Source: Lingula anatina
Taxonomy: Eukaryota > Brachiopoda > Lingulata > Lingulida > Lingulidae
DNA length: 64,000 nucleotides
Reading direction: 5' to 3'
NCBI RefSeq assembly: GCF_001039355.2
Contig: NW_019775584.1
Span: forward strand, 186,001-250,000
Shown: positions 52,201 to 63,813 of the stretch, piece by piece
Layout of the letters: each line of letters begins with the position of its first letter
How positions within the stretch are numbered: the stretch's first letter is position 1
The notes under the pieces: generated by a model
Told to the model about the DNA's origin: nothing
The model's input: the letters and a program-made list of their open reading frames with translations, nothing else
Database searches by the model: none
Translations under genes and position numbers: made by a program

Positions 52201-54404
52201 GTTGACATTTTCCCTTTCTCACACACTTCATTAACTTTCTCACACATTTCAGTACTTCTTTGTTTCATCCATCTCATTTATCCCAATGATGTATATCTGT
52301 ATATGTTTATTTTATACTAATTTCAGCTGAACTGTATGACCAAGATGCTGCTTCCCTACAAGTAAAGGTGATCAAATATGTAAGTATGAATCATTAGGAA
52401 TTATGCCAAAATTTCTCTCTCTTTCCACACTATGCCATTTATGAAATACATGCATACCATTGCCAAATCTACATTGTATTATCAAAGCAACCTAGTACTG
52501 CTTCAGTCACTTACTAACAAAGAAATACTTGATGAATACTAGATGAATACTAACAAAGTAATACTAAATTATTAAAAATCACTAAACAGTTTTTTTAATG
52601 AACCATTATTGTATGGGAACTGTACACAAAAACATAATTTAAACATTCCTTTACTGGCATTCACCATTCAGTGTTGTCTGTCTTTCCTGTGACCTTTAAA
52701 ACACGTCTTCATACTCTACCTTATCTTCAATTACCAGACATTATGCACTTAAATTGAAACAGACTTAATTTCCCAAGCAACATTACCACTGAGGATGGTT
52801 TACTTCAGGGCAACTGAGGACATGCATTGAGCATGAAGATAATTTTTTTTCTTCTCCTGAAGGTACAATTTTTCAGATTTAAGACATAAAAAATCATTCC
52901 AGCTGTTTTCCTGGGGTCCTCCTTAATTTCATAGAGCTTATCATCTACTAACCTAGTGCTCTTCATACCCTATCCTGCATGGTAGAATAATAGACTTGGC
53001 CACTGAAATGCGTTTTTGAGCAGTTGTCAGTGTTTTTTTCCTATAAACCATGCAGCATGCCTCTCAGGAACAAGTGAGATTTAGCTCTTTGGAAAACAAA
53101 GAAATATCCAATAGTGATCATTTTGTAAAATGTCCCTTCAGGTCTTCATAGAGTTTGTCTTAAAAAAAAAACTTGAAAGCGTCATTTTGGCAAGGGTCTG
53201 TTGGGATTGCCTGAAATCACCTTGAACACAAAACCCTGTCAAGGAGTTAATTACTAACTTACAGCTAAGGCTAAGGTGTACCACTGGGCTCTTGGACAAA
53301 TTGGCAAGCGGTTCTCCTTGATCTTAATTTTTTTAAGTTGCATGCAGGGGCGGATTGAGGCTGTCTTCTGGGTCTTCCGGAAGATGGTATTTCTAAGTTT
53401 ACATTGATGAGTACCTAATTTTTTTCTGTCCGAGGATGGTCAAAAAATGGAGGATGGATCAACAAAGATAATGTGGAAGACTGTCAGAAAATATCTCTGG
53501 ATCCGCCCCTGGCATGGGTTAGCGAATCATCATATCAAAACTCTCTAATTCAATAAGTGGAGAGACAGACATTTAATGCACTAGACGTGAATGGTGTTTT
53601 TGTGTGCCCATCAGCCCATTGTCATGATAGTAACTTTTGNGCTTGCCGCAAGCTTGCAATAGCAATGAATTGCAAGCTTGCCATTTTTGTTTGGGTGGTC
53701 TGGTTTTTTGAAAGACAACAAAATAACAAACCAAAAAGGGTCGAAATGTTAGTATGTACTATATATCATTTTCAACTTGAAAGTTTTGAAGTGGCATGGA
53801 AATAACTGTACTTGCAAAAAATTGCACCATGCCAGCATTTTGGAGGAAATTCTCTCTGAACAAAATGGCAGTCAATTCCCTGGAATGCTGAGCATGAAAC
53901 AGTGTATTTTTTTAAATACAGATATAGGGCTGTGACTCTCTAACAGATAGCAGGACCATATCACTGTGTCAAACGAGGTAAACTAATTTGGAATATATGT
54001 ATATATGTACAGACCAAGAGCACTATAATAGTACCATCATCTATCAATGGAAATTTCTGACGCTAATGATGGAAAACATGCAGTAGAAACATATCATATC
54101 CTAAAAGCAAAATATACTGGCAAAAATGATTGCCCCAGTTTACTTTGAACATTTGTCAATGCTGATGTATTTTCATTATTATTGTAAGCAAATGGGAAAT
54201 AGCTGTGACACACTATGGTTGAGTTGATCATTATAGCGGTTTTGACGAAGATCCATTGCCATTAGTGTATCATTGCTCTCTACACAAGTTCTTTTTATGT
54301 GCCATCAAGAACCCATCAATTATTGATAAATGTTGGCATCACGTACATCCCTGTTTTGAAATTTCACCAGGATGCCATTTAACTCCAGACATGAGAAGGG
54401 TAAG

Positions 54405-54448
<44 letters not shown>

Positions 54449-57400
54449 TAATGCAAAAATAATAAATAAAATCAGGAATCCTCTATGTATAAAGTTTAGA
54501 GGAATCAACTTGGATAGATATCTTATAGTCTGAATGGAAGACTAGTAGCCTGCTAATATGGCTGCTCTATCTGGAACAATAATACTATCAACCTGGAAAA
54601 CGTGCAGTTCACTGGCTGGTACCCTGAGTGTCAGGGCACTAAAAAGCCAGCTTGCTCACTATACCTTTTCAGGTGTTAGCTGTACAGTGCACCTGAAGAA
54701 TAGGGACAATTTTGATTATCCATCAATGAAAGATACTGCTCTGCAGTGAATCTGCAGTTGAATGTCATTTTTAGTCCAAAATTAATAGAAAAACGGATTT
54801 AATTTTGCTTTAATGAATTTTATTTACTGTATTTAAGACGTCAATTGAAAAATTGATTATTTATTTAAAAAATATTCCATATGTTTTTGTATTTTATTGC
54901 TTATCAAAAAACATTTGTTCCTGAAGATATAAACACAACAATACATGTGCTTGCCATGTGCCAAGTTTGATGGCTCAGCTATGGCTGATACCACTATAAG
55001 GAGTGCGCAATGACTACACCAAAAAATCAGTTTTAAAGCAGAAAGGCGCTTGTGTTGTGGCACTGATTTCTGATTGCAAGGTACTCTTAGTTAGAACTAC
55101 AACTTCCGAGTCGGTCACTTTGTTTTTTATCTCGTCTGCACGAGATGACGGCAGCTCAAGGCAAGACAGAGCTGTGACAGAACTGTACAAGACATGTGAC
55201 TCCAAAATATTGAAGCACCTAGGCAGTATGCGGGTGGTGGCTAGAGTTGGTATTGCTGATGTGTTTTACATATGAAATCAAGATCGAGTTGGAAATACCA
55301 AAATCTAGAACCTAGGATACTAGCTGGAGGCCTCTTAGCCTGGCTAAAAGACAATTGGCTTGAATAGAAGACAGCTAACCTAGATGTACTACTTTCAAGT
55401 TGACAGAATGGCTGTCAGCATGAACCAAACGCTGTCAGTCTAGATACAATGCTGTCAGTCTGTGTGGTTTACTGTCAACAGTTGCCTAGTTTCCCTGCGT
55501 CATCAACTAACCGCCAATCAATTCTTTATGTTTAAAAGATGCCACAGCAATCCAGTTAGTGGCATATTAGAACAGCAGTCTCCAGGGAATACCAGCGACA
55601 AGATATATATATTGTATAATATTACAGGAAAGATGTATAATTTAATAGGTTGCACACACTGTGGTAAAAAGAGCTAGCACAGGCATCAATACATTAGCGT
55701 TTATACTTTTAAAAGCCAGCAGCACTGAAATTATCATGCCTTCTGGTTCCATTTAGTAATTGTGCATTGAGGGCCACTTGTTCCTCACTGTCAACTTGGG
55801 AAATAAGTATGAACTAAATACTGCATTTTGTCTCTCCGCATGCAATCATGATGCATTAACACAGCTGGATTGTTCATTGAAGGGTAGGTGAACAAGAAGG
55901 TTCTGAAACTGTTCATGCAGACACCAAGGGGACAAGCAGAAAAGCCTGATAAGAGAGAAAAAAGACTGGAGATAATCCCTGACTGGTTTAGACCCTTTTT
56001 CATTTTAAAGAGGACATTTACAACAGATGATCCTTGGATCTACAGATCCGCTGATCAAATATGACAGATCCTACATGAAAGAAGAACTGACTAATGTGCT
56101 GATGGTCCCCCCTCCTCCCTCCATGGCTCTCGAGACTTAATTGTTAGATCCCTGCAAGAATGGCATGTGTGGAGGTAGGGAGACCATCAGTGGATATAGG
56201 GTCTGCCATATTTGATCCGCGGATCTGTAGGTCCAAGGATCATCTGTTGTGAACATCCTCAAACTGAACTTGTATCCATGGGGAAAACATGTGGACATAC
56301 TTAACAAAGGCTATAAACTTGTTAAGTTTTTGATTGAGATCAATTTGCCAAGCTCTCACATGTGCACATGCATGACTGCAAGGATGCACACATGAATGCA
56401 CACACACCTACACACACTGGTTTTCATATTCAAAGAGAAGGGACTTGAATCGGGAATGAGATTTTTCCAACTAATGGCAGGTTTCAGACTTTTTGGGAGC
56501 CAAAATTATCAGGGGCTTAGGCAGCCCGCTGGACCCCATGTCATATATCCTGTCTATTTCACTAAAAGTGAGTCTCATTCTTGATGAATACCCTGCTCAT
56601 CAGAATGTCTCAAATTTTTTGTTTTGCTTTTGCAGATAGCGGCCTGCCACTACCGCCTGAAGCAGAGTCCATACAGGGCCACTGATATGCCGAGACCCAT
56701 GTATAAAGAGAACTCCCAGGAGAAGAGCAGTGAGGCTATCCTTCAATTATGCGGTAAGAAAATGGTCAGTTTTTAGGAAAAATATGGACTTCCTATGAGA
56801 AGAACTTTGGATTTGTCCATACTTGTATGCTACTGTTAGACTCACACTGTTATGGTTCATATAATACTAATAGTTCATATATGTAAGGGCAATGATGAAA
56901 ATATGACTTAACACTTATTGGCTTCTGTTGCACAAAATGGTGGCGTCTTGAAACTCTGTGTCCACTCTTAGAACTTGACAAAAACATTGCATGTAACAAC
57001 TATAAGAAGGGATATTGAGCTCACTGTATTGATACACACTAACTTTGTACAAGGTGCCAATGAAATGGCTCTGTAGTACTTTTCCATCAGATCAATGGTC
57101 TGTCATTTCTGTTGCCTTTTCCTGGTGGCTTTCTGTTATCAGAGCATGGTTATCAATCATAGTCGCAGCCATCAGTTGGTTGCATATGGCCTAGATCCTG
57201 TCGCCAGGTTGATTGTAAAATGTTCCCTTATGAAATGCTCTCATATTTGTGGTTGTATTTTTGACCTTTTATTTTCATAAGCTATGTGGTTGAGTAAAAT
57301 TGATCATTTTTCGAAAGTGAATTTTTTCCCCAAAGTTGTTGACATTTTCCCTTTCTCACACACTTCATTAACTTTCTCACACATTTCAGTACTTCTTTGT

Positions 57401-60400
57401 TTCATCCATCTCATTTATCCCAATGATGTATATCTGTATATGTTTATTTTATACTTATTTCAGCTGAACTGTATGACCAAGATGCTGCTTCCCTACAAGT
57501 AAAGGTGATCAAATATGTAAGTATGAATCATTAGGAATTATGCCAAAATTTCTCTCTCTCTCCACACTATGCCATTTATGAAATACATGCATATCATTGC
57601 CAAATCTACATTGTATTATCAAAGCAACCTAGTACTGCTTCAGTCACTTACTAACAAAGAAATACTTGATGAATACTAGATGAATACTAACAAAGTAATA
57701 CTAAATTATTAAAAATCACTAAACAGTTTTTTTAATGAACCATTATTGTATGGGAACTGTACACAAAAACATAATTTAAACATTCCTTTACTGGCATTCA
57801 CCATTCAGTGTTGTCTGTCTTTCCTGTGACCTTTAAAACACGTCTTCATACTCTACCTTATCTTCAATTACCAGACATTATGCACTTAAATTGAAACAGA
57901 CTTAATTTCCCAAGCAACATTACCACTGAGGATGGTTTACTTCAGGGCAACTGAGGGCATGCATTGAGCATGAAGATAATTTTTTTTCTTCTCCTGAAGG
58001 TACAATTTTTCAGATTTAAGACATAAAAAATCATTCCAGCTGTTTTTCTGGGGTCCTCCTTAATTTCATAGAGCTTATCATCTACTAACCTAGTGCTCTT
58101 CATACCCTATCCTGCATGGTAGAATAATAGACTTGGCCACTGAAATGCGTTTTTGAGCAGTTGTCAGTGTTTTTTTCCTATAAACCATGCAGCATGCCTC
58201 TCAGGAACAAGTGAGATTTAGCTCTTTGGAAAACAAAAAAATATCCAATAGTGATCATTTTGTAAAATGTCCCTTCAGGTCTTCATAGAGTTTGTCATAA
58301 AAAAAACTTGAAAGCGTCATTTTGGCAAGGGTCTGTTGGGATTGCCTGAAATCACCTTGAACACAAAACCCTGTCAAGGAGTTAATTACTAACTTACAGC
58401 TAAGGCCAAGGTGTACCACTGGGCTCTTGGACAAATTGGCAAGTGGTTCTCCTTGATCTTAATTTTTTTAAGTTGCATGCAGGGGCGGATTGAGGCTGTC
58501 TTCTGGGTCTTCCGGAAGATGGTGTTTCTAAGTTTACATTGATGAGTACCTAATTTTTTTCTGTCCTAGGATGGTCAAAAAATGGAGGATGGATCAACAA
58601 AGATAATGTGGAAGACTGTCAGAAAATATCTCTGGATCCGCCCCTGGCATGGGTTAGCGAATCATCATATCAAAACTCTCTAATTCAATAAGTGGAGAGA
58701 CAGACACTTAATGCACTAGACGTGAATGGTGTTTTTGTGTGCCCATCAGCCCATTGTCATGATAGTAATTTTTGTTCTATACCATTCTATTTTTTTTTTT
58801 TTTTTGGTGTGTGTGTAAGGGTTATTAATCACATTCAGTGATATTTCTAGCTCTTAGTAACAAAAGATGGTACTATTGGGACACAAGGTTAGTGATAATC
58901 CTTAAATTAATTTCCTTCCAATTTCAGTTCCTCTTCTGCTTGGATGCTCTGTCTTACAAATTAAATGAAGTGAACATACAATGTGTGATTTGATGGTGTT
59001 AAATGTGCAGCACAAATGTTCTGATTACTGATTGTTATTTGGTTATGATTGCTGGCGATCTCGTGATATGATACATGTATAAGCAGTTCAGCTGCCATTA
59101 GCAATCCAACCACAAATAGATTGCTGTTATAGACTGCCAACACCAATACATTTCAGACTGGTTTGTAGTCTACAATGCCAAAAGCAGCCCAACTTCAGAT
59201 TCTTGAAACAAATTCAACAATGAAATTGAATTTTGATTTTGTTCATTTTCAGCTCCAACAGCAGACGGATGCAGAGAGTGGATTTTTGGTGTTAGTGTCA
59301 TCAGACAATACACAGTTGTTCTGCCAGGTAATCAACTATAGGCGGCAGCACAATGTTTTACATTGTAACATCACACATAGTGCTTAATATTTAGGGACAT
59401 AAAATCAACTGGATATCCCTTGATGCTTGTTGAAGATCCTGTCTTGTCCTTTGAAGTAAGATGTATTACTCAGTAAATAAATGCACATGCAAGAATTCAA
59501 AAAAGAAAAAAAAAACCTTGGAAGCTATTGCATACATGCACAATATACCCCTGCACTTGTTGAAATGGTAACTTGTGTGCATATTTAGAAAGGCTTTTCT
59601 AGTAGAAAAAAAACTTAAATCGTTAATACCATGTCACAGAAAGCCCTGATTGGAATTTGAAAAATGGTTTCAGTTATCAAAATGTAAAAGACTGCTATTA
59701 AGCATAATATAGAATGCACATGGCATAGGCATTTGTTCAGCTGACTCCTCTGTTATAACATTTTAATTTAAATGGTATTATGTCAAATTAAAAAAAAATT
59801 GATGATAAATGCTTTTAAAAAATTATGTGGATTAAAGTCCAGAGTACTGTTGCCAATTTTGACGGATACTGTCTTATGGATTCAGAAGGTAAAAGGGCTA
59901 TTTTATAATAAATACTCTGGGATAAACTAATGCTGTAATTGTTGCATCTGTTGAATGACAGAAAATGTACTTGAAAAGAAACTAGTGAAAAAAGTGACTG
60001 ATTTTAAAATATTGATATTGGTTCAAAACTGTAATAGGCAGTTGTTGTAGCACCTTTGATAATTCACAGACTAGATATATCAAGTAGCCAAATGCACACG
60101 TACCTTTGCAGGTTGTTGGTGGACATGTTCTAGAAGAAGAAATTAAATTTCCGGTAAGAAATGATTTGAACTGTACACTCTATGATATTTTGACACTTAA
60201 TGATAATTTTTAAGTTATTCATTTGATAATGAACATATTCATGTAATATTTTATAGGATTTAATTTTAATATGTATTAAAATACATTTTAATGGTACTTA
60301 ATTATGATTGATTTTAAATATTCTACTTTGCATGTCATTTTTTTCATATTTTTAAATAGCTGTTGTTTTCATAATTAACCTTACTTAATTGCAGTATTAA

Positions 60401-63400
60401 TATTTTTATAGTAGACAGCAATAACTTTGAAAGCGTTATTGGAAAATTTGCATAATTTTGATACATTTTATAAAATGTTGTTCATCCATTCCCTTTTGAT
60501 CTATTTTAACCTTGTGTCTGCTGCCCAACTACATGTATTGTCCCGTGCATGTCCATTTTACATCTTCATCTGTTTACATGCTTAAGCAGCATTTTAAAGA
60601 TAAATGTTGCTTTTTTATAGCAATAAATGAAGATAGTGTGTAGTTAATCAATCCAGAAGTGTTTTGCTTTCAAACAAGATTTAAAGAATTATCAGGTTAA
60701 TTTAGTTTTTTTTTTTTCCATATATTGAAAAAGATAATGTTACAATATGGATTGTTAAAAGTTGAAGAGCATATTTCCTTTTTTTCTAGAGTGCACAGAG
60801 AAAATTAGGTTCGCACAGCACTGTCTATAATATACATAATGCCTTCTGTGTATACTGATGTCCCAGCTGTTCAATTTCACAACTTATCAAGCACAGATGA
60901 AAACAATTTTTATAGAAATTGAAAAGCTGAAAGTATGTTTAACGAAGACAAAAGAAAAAAATTAACATCATTCTCAACAATGCCTTATGCTTTTACAACA
61001 TGTATATTTTAACTTTGAAACTTATGTGATTATACATATAGGTCCAAGTAGGAGATCTTTTCACTGGTAAATTATCACCTTTTTATGGCAAATACATATA
61101 GCATATGCATTTTACAAAATAACATGCATACTACATGTAGATGGGCTATTGAATCACTAAAACTGCTGTTAAACCATTTGTATACCCCCTAATCCCCTAA
61201 TTTTATATCCATGTTCACCAAGCGCATGTTATTTTTGCTTGCAATCCATTTTTATTAGTGCTTTTCATTGCTTTCTGTAAATAATTTTTATAAAGTTATT
61301 ATTATTATTATTTTTTTTTTTTTGAGGGGGGGAAGAGGCTTGACAGTTCATGAGATTTAATTGTTGTAAGGCAAAAATTATTACTTATAAAAGGGAGGGG
61401 TAACAGTATAGCAGAACTAGGCTTATGTTGGCTTATGTGTTTTTTTTTGCTAGTGGACAGATAATTGTTTTGACAAAAAAGGTTTTAAAATTCAACAACA
61501 TTGTCATTGGTGTGGTACCATGTGCTTTCAGTACAGTGCCTACCAAAGACCATTCACAGTTCCTATTCAAAGAGCTTATTGTGATGATGTCTTCATTTGT
61601 AATTTTTTTTTTTTATAATGCGTGAAAATTCTTAGGAATCTGCTAGATTTTATGTATACATACATGCGCTGCAAGTGTTGACCATGCTTCAAAGCCAGAA
61701 CTACTTATTCTAGGCGGGCATTGAGGCTTTATTTAAAGACCCACTCTTAGGCAAGCAACCTTTGTACCTCAAGACCTCGGAGCAGGTAGGAAAGGCAGCA
61801 CAACTAACACCTGTACCATGTGCTTTATGCACTGGCTGTCAACTGGGCTTAACCTTAGCTTATCTGGTTCCCTTCTGATGCTTTAAAGACCTATAGCTTG
61901 TAAGGCAATGTTCTAAAAATCAAAGCTTTTTGCAGTGATTGAACTTTAATTTGCTGATGTGAAATTAATGAATCTTTTTTTGGCTGCATTTATTCATTTT
62001 GGATTACAAAGAAATTGTGTCTGATATTTATAACTTTTCACAACTTGTTACCAGTCGAAATACACTGGCTGCTTGCAGTCTGTTTTGGTACAGCATTTGT
62101 TTCTTAACATGGTCACCACTTTTTTTACTGCAAACTGCAACCATTTCAGTTGCTGTAATAATGCATAAATGTAAGTTCATAGTTTGATATGGCAATCATT
62201 TTCTAATTAGCAGTTGTGACTTAGAGCATGAACCTGATTTTCTGAAAATTTGATGAAAAAAAAAAATTATTACTGGAGGCAAAAGTTGATGACTGCAAAA
62301 TGATTTGAGGATAGTGGGCTGCTTACATTCAGTTTATTGAAATGGCTAAACTGCATGGAGGGTTTCATCTTTATTTGCCAGTTATATTAGCCTGCTATAA
62401 AGACATACCTAGCTTGACCTGCTTCCTTGCTCTATATGCTCTGGCAATATTTCTGAGACACATAATGTGATCCTTATATCAGAACTACATGAGTGGTATC
62501 GCTGAATTGATACAGGACAGAGATAATGCTTCAATTGGCAAAAGAAACTACTTCTGAAATGCTCAGTTGATAATTAACACTTGGTAATTGGCATTGCGCA
62601 TTAAATAGACCTTTCAATGAGAAAAAGATTTAATTTCTTGGCATTAATCGATTGTGGTAATCACAAGAAACTTTGCTTGTGTGTGTCAGAAATTAAGAAC
62701 AGAGCTAGTAATAATTGCTTTGGCAAATTATTTGTTGGAATTTTGTTTTGTAAAGTGCAGGTAAGTAGTACATTTTGAAGCCTGCATTTTTTAGCCTAAA
62801 TTCCTTTTATTTTTGACTCGGGGTTATTAGTATTATGGCTTGAAGAAGTCATTATATAACATGCAATTTGATCACTTTTTTTTTTTCAAAAAACCTCACT
62901 TTAAATTTCATCTTAATGTTTTCTGTATCAAAACTTGACATGCTTCTCTAAAAAATTATTTAAAAGAGTACGAAGATTTAAATGACATAGAAAAGGTGAT
63001 TCATAAATCAACATATTTTGTCTCCAATACACCAAAAAATGGCACAGGTGCCATAAGATTGGTGTGCTAACCCTTTGTCTTCTTAATAAACTTAATGACT
63101 TTGTAGAAAATTGATAATATGATATTTATCAGATAAACACTTGGTGTGATTTCTACTTGTCTCTGTATCTTTATTCTTTCTAACATAACCACTCCCTTTA
63201 ATAGAATTTTAACAGTCGTTTTGAAGTGTTTTTTCATGCTTTCAAAATATGTGCCATATTTATCCAGCAATAGTGATTTCTATCTGTTATTCTTCCATGT
63301 TCTTAGGGATATGTTGCGTAATTTGGTTATTCAGTGACCAGTAAAGTAATTGAAATGTTTAAACTGAGTGAAAAATGTTTTGATTGAATTTAAATACACC

Positions 63401-63813
63401 GATTTTGAAAATGTGTAATAGTTTCTCAAAACCTATAGATTCCAAAATGATATATTTTAATGAACTCTCAAAAGTTGCCTATTTTTGCTCTTCCAAAGTC
63501 AGAGGGCAGATATTTATCCCTAAGACCATGGTTCAGCTGCATATTTGAAAGGTATATTTACATATGGCATGTTTTTCTAATACAGCAGCCTGGTGATGAA
63601 GTGTTCTGTGTGAACATATTCATTTAATTCTGTGAATACACATGTCATTGCTCATCTAGATTGTCTTTCAGCACTCCTACATCACCTTGTTTTCAGCAAT
63701 GCATTTTTTTTTATTTCCTACTTCTTAGGATATGTGGTTATTCTGTGTTTTAGGCTGATGAAAATGTGTTTTTGTACACTACCAAGACTGTGACACATGA
63801 TGACTTGAATAGA
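19197..63813 (+). CDS. PDE2A: PDE2A, cGMP-stimulated 3',5'-cyclic nucleotide phosphodiesterase, 5' part
   Basis: Exons: 19197-19301, 30154-30243, 31465-31580, 32279-32385, 34133-34182, 44265-44324 (repeated 47550-47609), 51297-51414 (repeated 56636-56753), 52327-52379 (repeated 57464-57516), 59253-59327, 60112-60153 and 63754-63813. Counting each repeated exon once, phases agree and give 292 codons before the edge. Exon 1 encodes MVIVTFHLVTAGFIYW followed by basic residues, like the hydrophobic N-terminus of mammalian PDE2A2. Exon 2 has SRVLDLEQFRTTIKDAV, the start of the N-terminal domain. GAF-A begins around AILQLCAELYDQDAASLQ and continues with SGFLVLVSSDNTQLFCQ and GGHVLEEEIKFP. GAF-B and the catalytic domain lie beyond the window. 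PDE2A hydrolyses cAMP and cGMP and is activated by cGMP bound at GAF-B. A short GAF-A piece between 60153 and 63754 was not found. Confidence 0.93.
26883..27090. repeat. inverted repeat element with ~43-bp imperfect arms
   Basis: The left arm (26883-26924) reads CAGATTCACACAT, then AGCTGGGTC and AACTCTG. The right arm (27047-27090) is its reverse complement with small gaps. This looks like a decayed MITE. Confidence 0.65.
28834..29212. repeat. tandem duplication of a ~187-bp intronic segment
   Basis: Copy 1 is 28834-29020 and copy 2 is 29021-29212. Both start ATCTTGGACAGGGG and end CTTGTATAAAT, with few substitutions and one small insertion (TTAATA). Confidence 0.9.
29367..29450. repeat. complementary (TTTG)n and (CAAA)n tracts
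   Basis: A (GTTT)n tract near 29367-29388 is followed about 40 bp later by an (AAAC)n tract near 29429-29447. Together they could form a hairpin. Confidence 0.6.
31508..31740 (+). repeat. triplicated exon end and splice donor in PDE2A exon 3
   Basis: Three related units end in splice donors: ATTATG|GTATGT at 31580/31581, GTATTGTG|GTATAG at 31643/31644 and ATTATG|GTAAAG at 31736/31737. Units 1 and 3 share TGGCTGAATGGAGA, and units 1 and 2 share CCACAAG and CTGTGCCA. Spacings are 63 and 93 bp, both multiples of three, and the frame stays open through all three. Unit 1 is the family-supported exon end (EGILW); the others are diverged copies. Confidence 0.85.
35736..35902 (+). mobile_element. 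167-bp MITE, CAGGGGCGGAT family, copy 1
   Basis: Ends are CAGGGGCGGATTTAG and the inverse of CAGGGGCGGATCCAG. The 5-bp direct repeat AAGTT flanks it (31 and 903 ends: 35731-35735 and 35903-35907). The interior repeats GGAAGACGGTC motifs. Related copies are at 48264-48433, 53345-53511 and 58480-58646. Confidence 0.88.
35985..36210 (+). repeat. 12-bp minisatellite, consensus GTGTGCATGGGTCT-like
   Basis: Diverged 12-bp units related to TGTGTGCATGGGTC with variants TATGTGCAAGGGCC. Because 12 is a multiple of three, frames stay open on both strands (CMGLCAWVC-like strings), which explains several spurious open frames. Confidence 0.85.
38618..39004. mobile_element. 387-bp element: 15-bp terminal inverted repeats around a TTTGCAGCAAA array
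   Basis: ATCCCTTAGCAAAAT (38618-38632) recurs as its perfect reverse complement at 38990-39004. The interior is a degenerate array of TTTGCARCAAA-like words about 10-25 bp apart. The open frame at 38751-38945 is a by-product of the array. Confidence 0.75.
40325..40367. repeat. AC microsatellite
   Basis: Uninterrupted (AC) dinucleotides followed by a short AT run. Confidence 0.95.
42775..43111 (-). mobile_element. 337-bp TTAA-inserted MITE, copy 2, absent from the paired copy
   Basis: Flanked by TTAA at 42771-42774 and 43112-43115; ends AGGTATAATAACTC and inverted AGGGATAATAACTC. The matching empty site, with one TTAA, is at 46375-46378 in block A copy 2. Homologous to 11851-12187. Confidence 0.92.
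44121..44160. repeat. GA microsatellite upstream of PDE2A exon 44265
   Basis: Twenty uninterrupted AG units in block A copy 1. The corresponding site in copy 2 (47415-47447) is short and interrupted. Confidence 0.95.
45331..45331. other. single-base assembly gap (N) at a repeat junction
   Basis: The N falls where block A copy 1 ends and block A copy 2 begins, so it marks a contig join rather than an uncertain base. Confidence 0.85.
45333..48530 (+). repeat. block A, copy 2 (contains repeated PDE2A exon 47550-47609)
   Basis: Begins immediately after the N with CATGTATCCCATCATGCC and follows copy 1 to about AGACTGG. The exon differs from copy 1 by one Asn-to-Ser change and one silent change. 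Copy 2 gains the 170-bp MITE at 48264 and lacks the TTAA element. It continues without a break into block B copy 1. Confidence 0.92.
48264..48433 (-). mobile_element. 170-bp MITE, CAGGGGCGGAT family, copy 2, absent from the paired copy
   Basis: Ends CAGGGGTGGATCC and CCGCCCCTG; flanked by AATTA at 48259-48263 and 48434-48438. The empty site with one AATTA is at 44986-44990 in block A copy 1. Confidence 0.92.
50617..50897. repeat. inverted-repeat element with ~60-bp arms, block B copy 1
   Basis: The left arm (50617-50678) reads ACAACAGATGATCCTTGG and GATCAAATATGG. The right arm (50837-50897) is the reverse complement with few differences. The interior mentions no coding potential. Confidence 0.75.
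53345..53511 (+). mobile_element. 167-bp MITE, CAGGGGCGGAT family, copy 3 (block B copy 1)
   Basis: Flanked by the 5-bp repeat GCATG at 53340-53344 and 53512-53516. The same insertion is present in block B copy 2 at 58480-58646, so it predates the divergence of the two copies. Confidence 0.92.
53640..53640. other. single-base assembly gap (N) at a repeat junction
   Basis: The N falls at the end of block B copy 1. The sequence after it (53641-53698) contains GCAAGCTTGC twice and then enters block B copy 2. Confidence 0.85.
56010..56260. repeat. inverted-repeat element, block B copy 2
   Basis: Counterpart of 50617-50897 with the same arm motifs, ACAACAGATGATCCTTGG and inverse; the interior is diverged and shorter. 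Confidence 0.7.
58480..58646 (+). mobile_element. 167-bp MITE, CAGGGGCGGAT family, copy 3 (block B copy 2)
   Basis: Same insertion and same GCATG duplication as 53345-53511. Confidence 0.92.
60154..63753. other. PDE2A intron or introns within GAF-A; expected short exon not identified
   Basis: Both flanking exons are phase 0, so they could join directly, but the loop and helix that follow the FP of GAF-A (LTGxLGQ-like in mammals) are missing. In-phase open segments with usable splice signals exist at 60791-60850 and 63593-63616, but neither resembles the family. Otherwise AT-rich intron with a T tract near 61308-61323. Confidence 0.5.

Larger units (their letters stand above)
48534..53639 (+). 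repeat. block B, copy 1 (contains PDE2A exons 51297-51414 and 52327-52379)
   Basis: Homologous along its length to 53699-58774 in the same orientation. The two exons are identical in both copies. It lacks about 200 bp present at 54924-55125 in copy 2 and has a shorter T tract (49241-49268). It ends at the N at 53640. Confidence 0.92.
53699..58774 (+). repeat. block B, copy 2 (contains repeated PDE2A exons 56636-56753 and 57464-57516)
   Basis: Second copy of block B, continuing without a break into unique sequence and the next PDE2A exon at 59253. It holds an extra segment at 54924-55125 and a 40-base T tract at 54408-54447. Confidence 0.92.

Noticed and set aside
51297-57516. True exon duplication creating a longer PDE2A linker
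   Set aside because: Exons are identical and introns nearly so, both junctions coincide with single Ns, and the linker plus GAF-A start would be repeated without precedent in the family. Assembly redundancy is more likely, though not proven.
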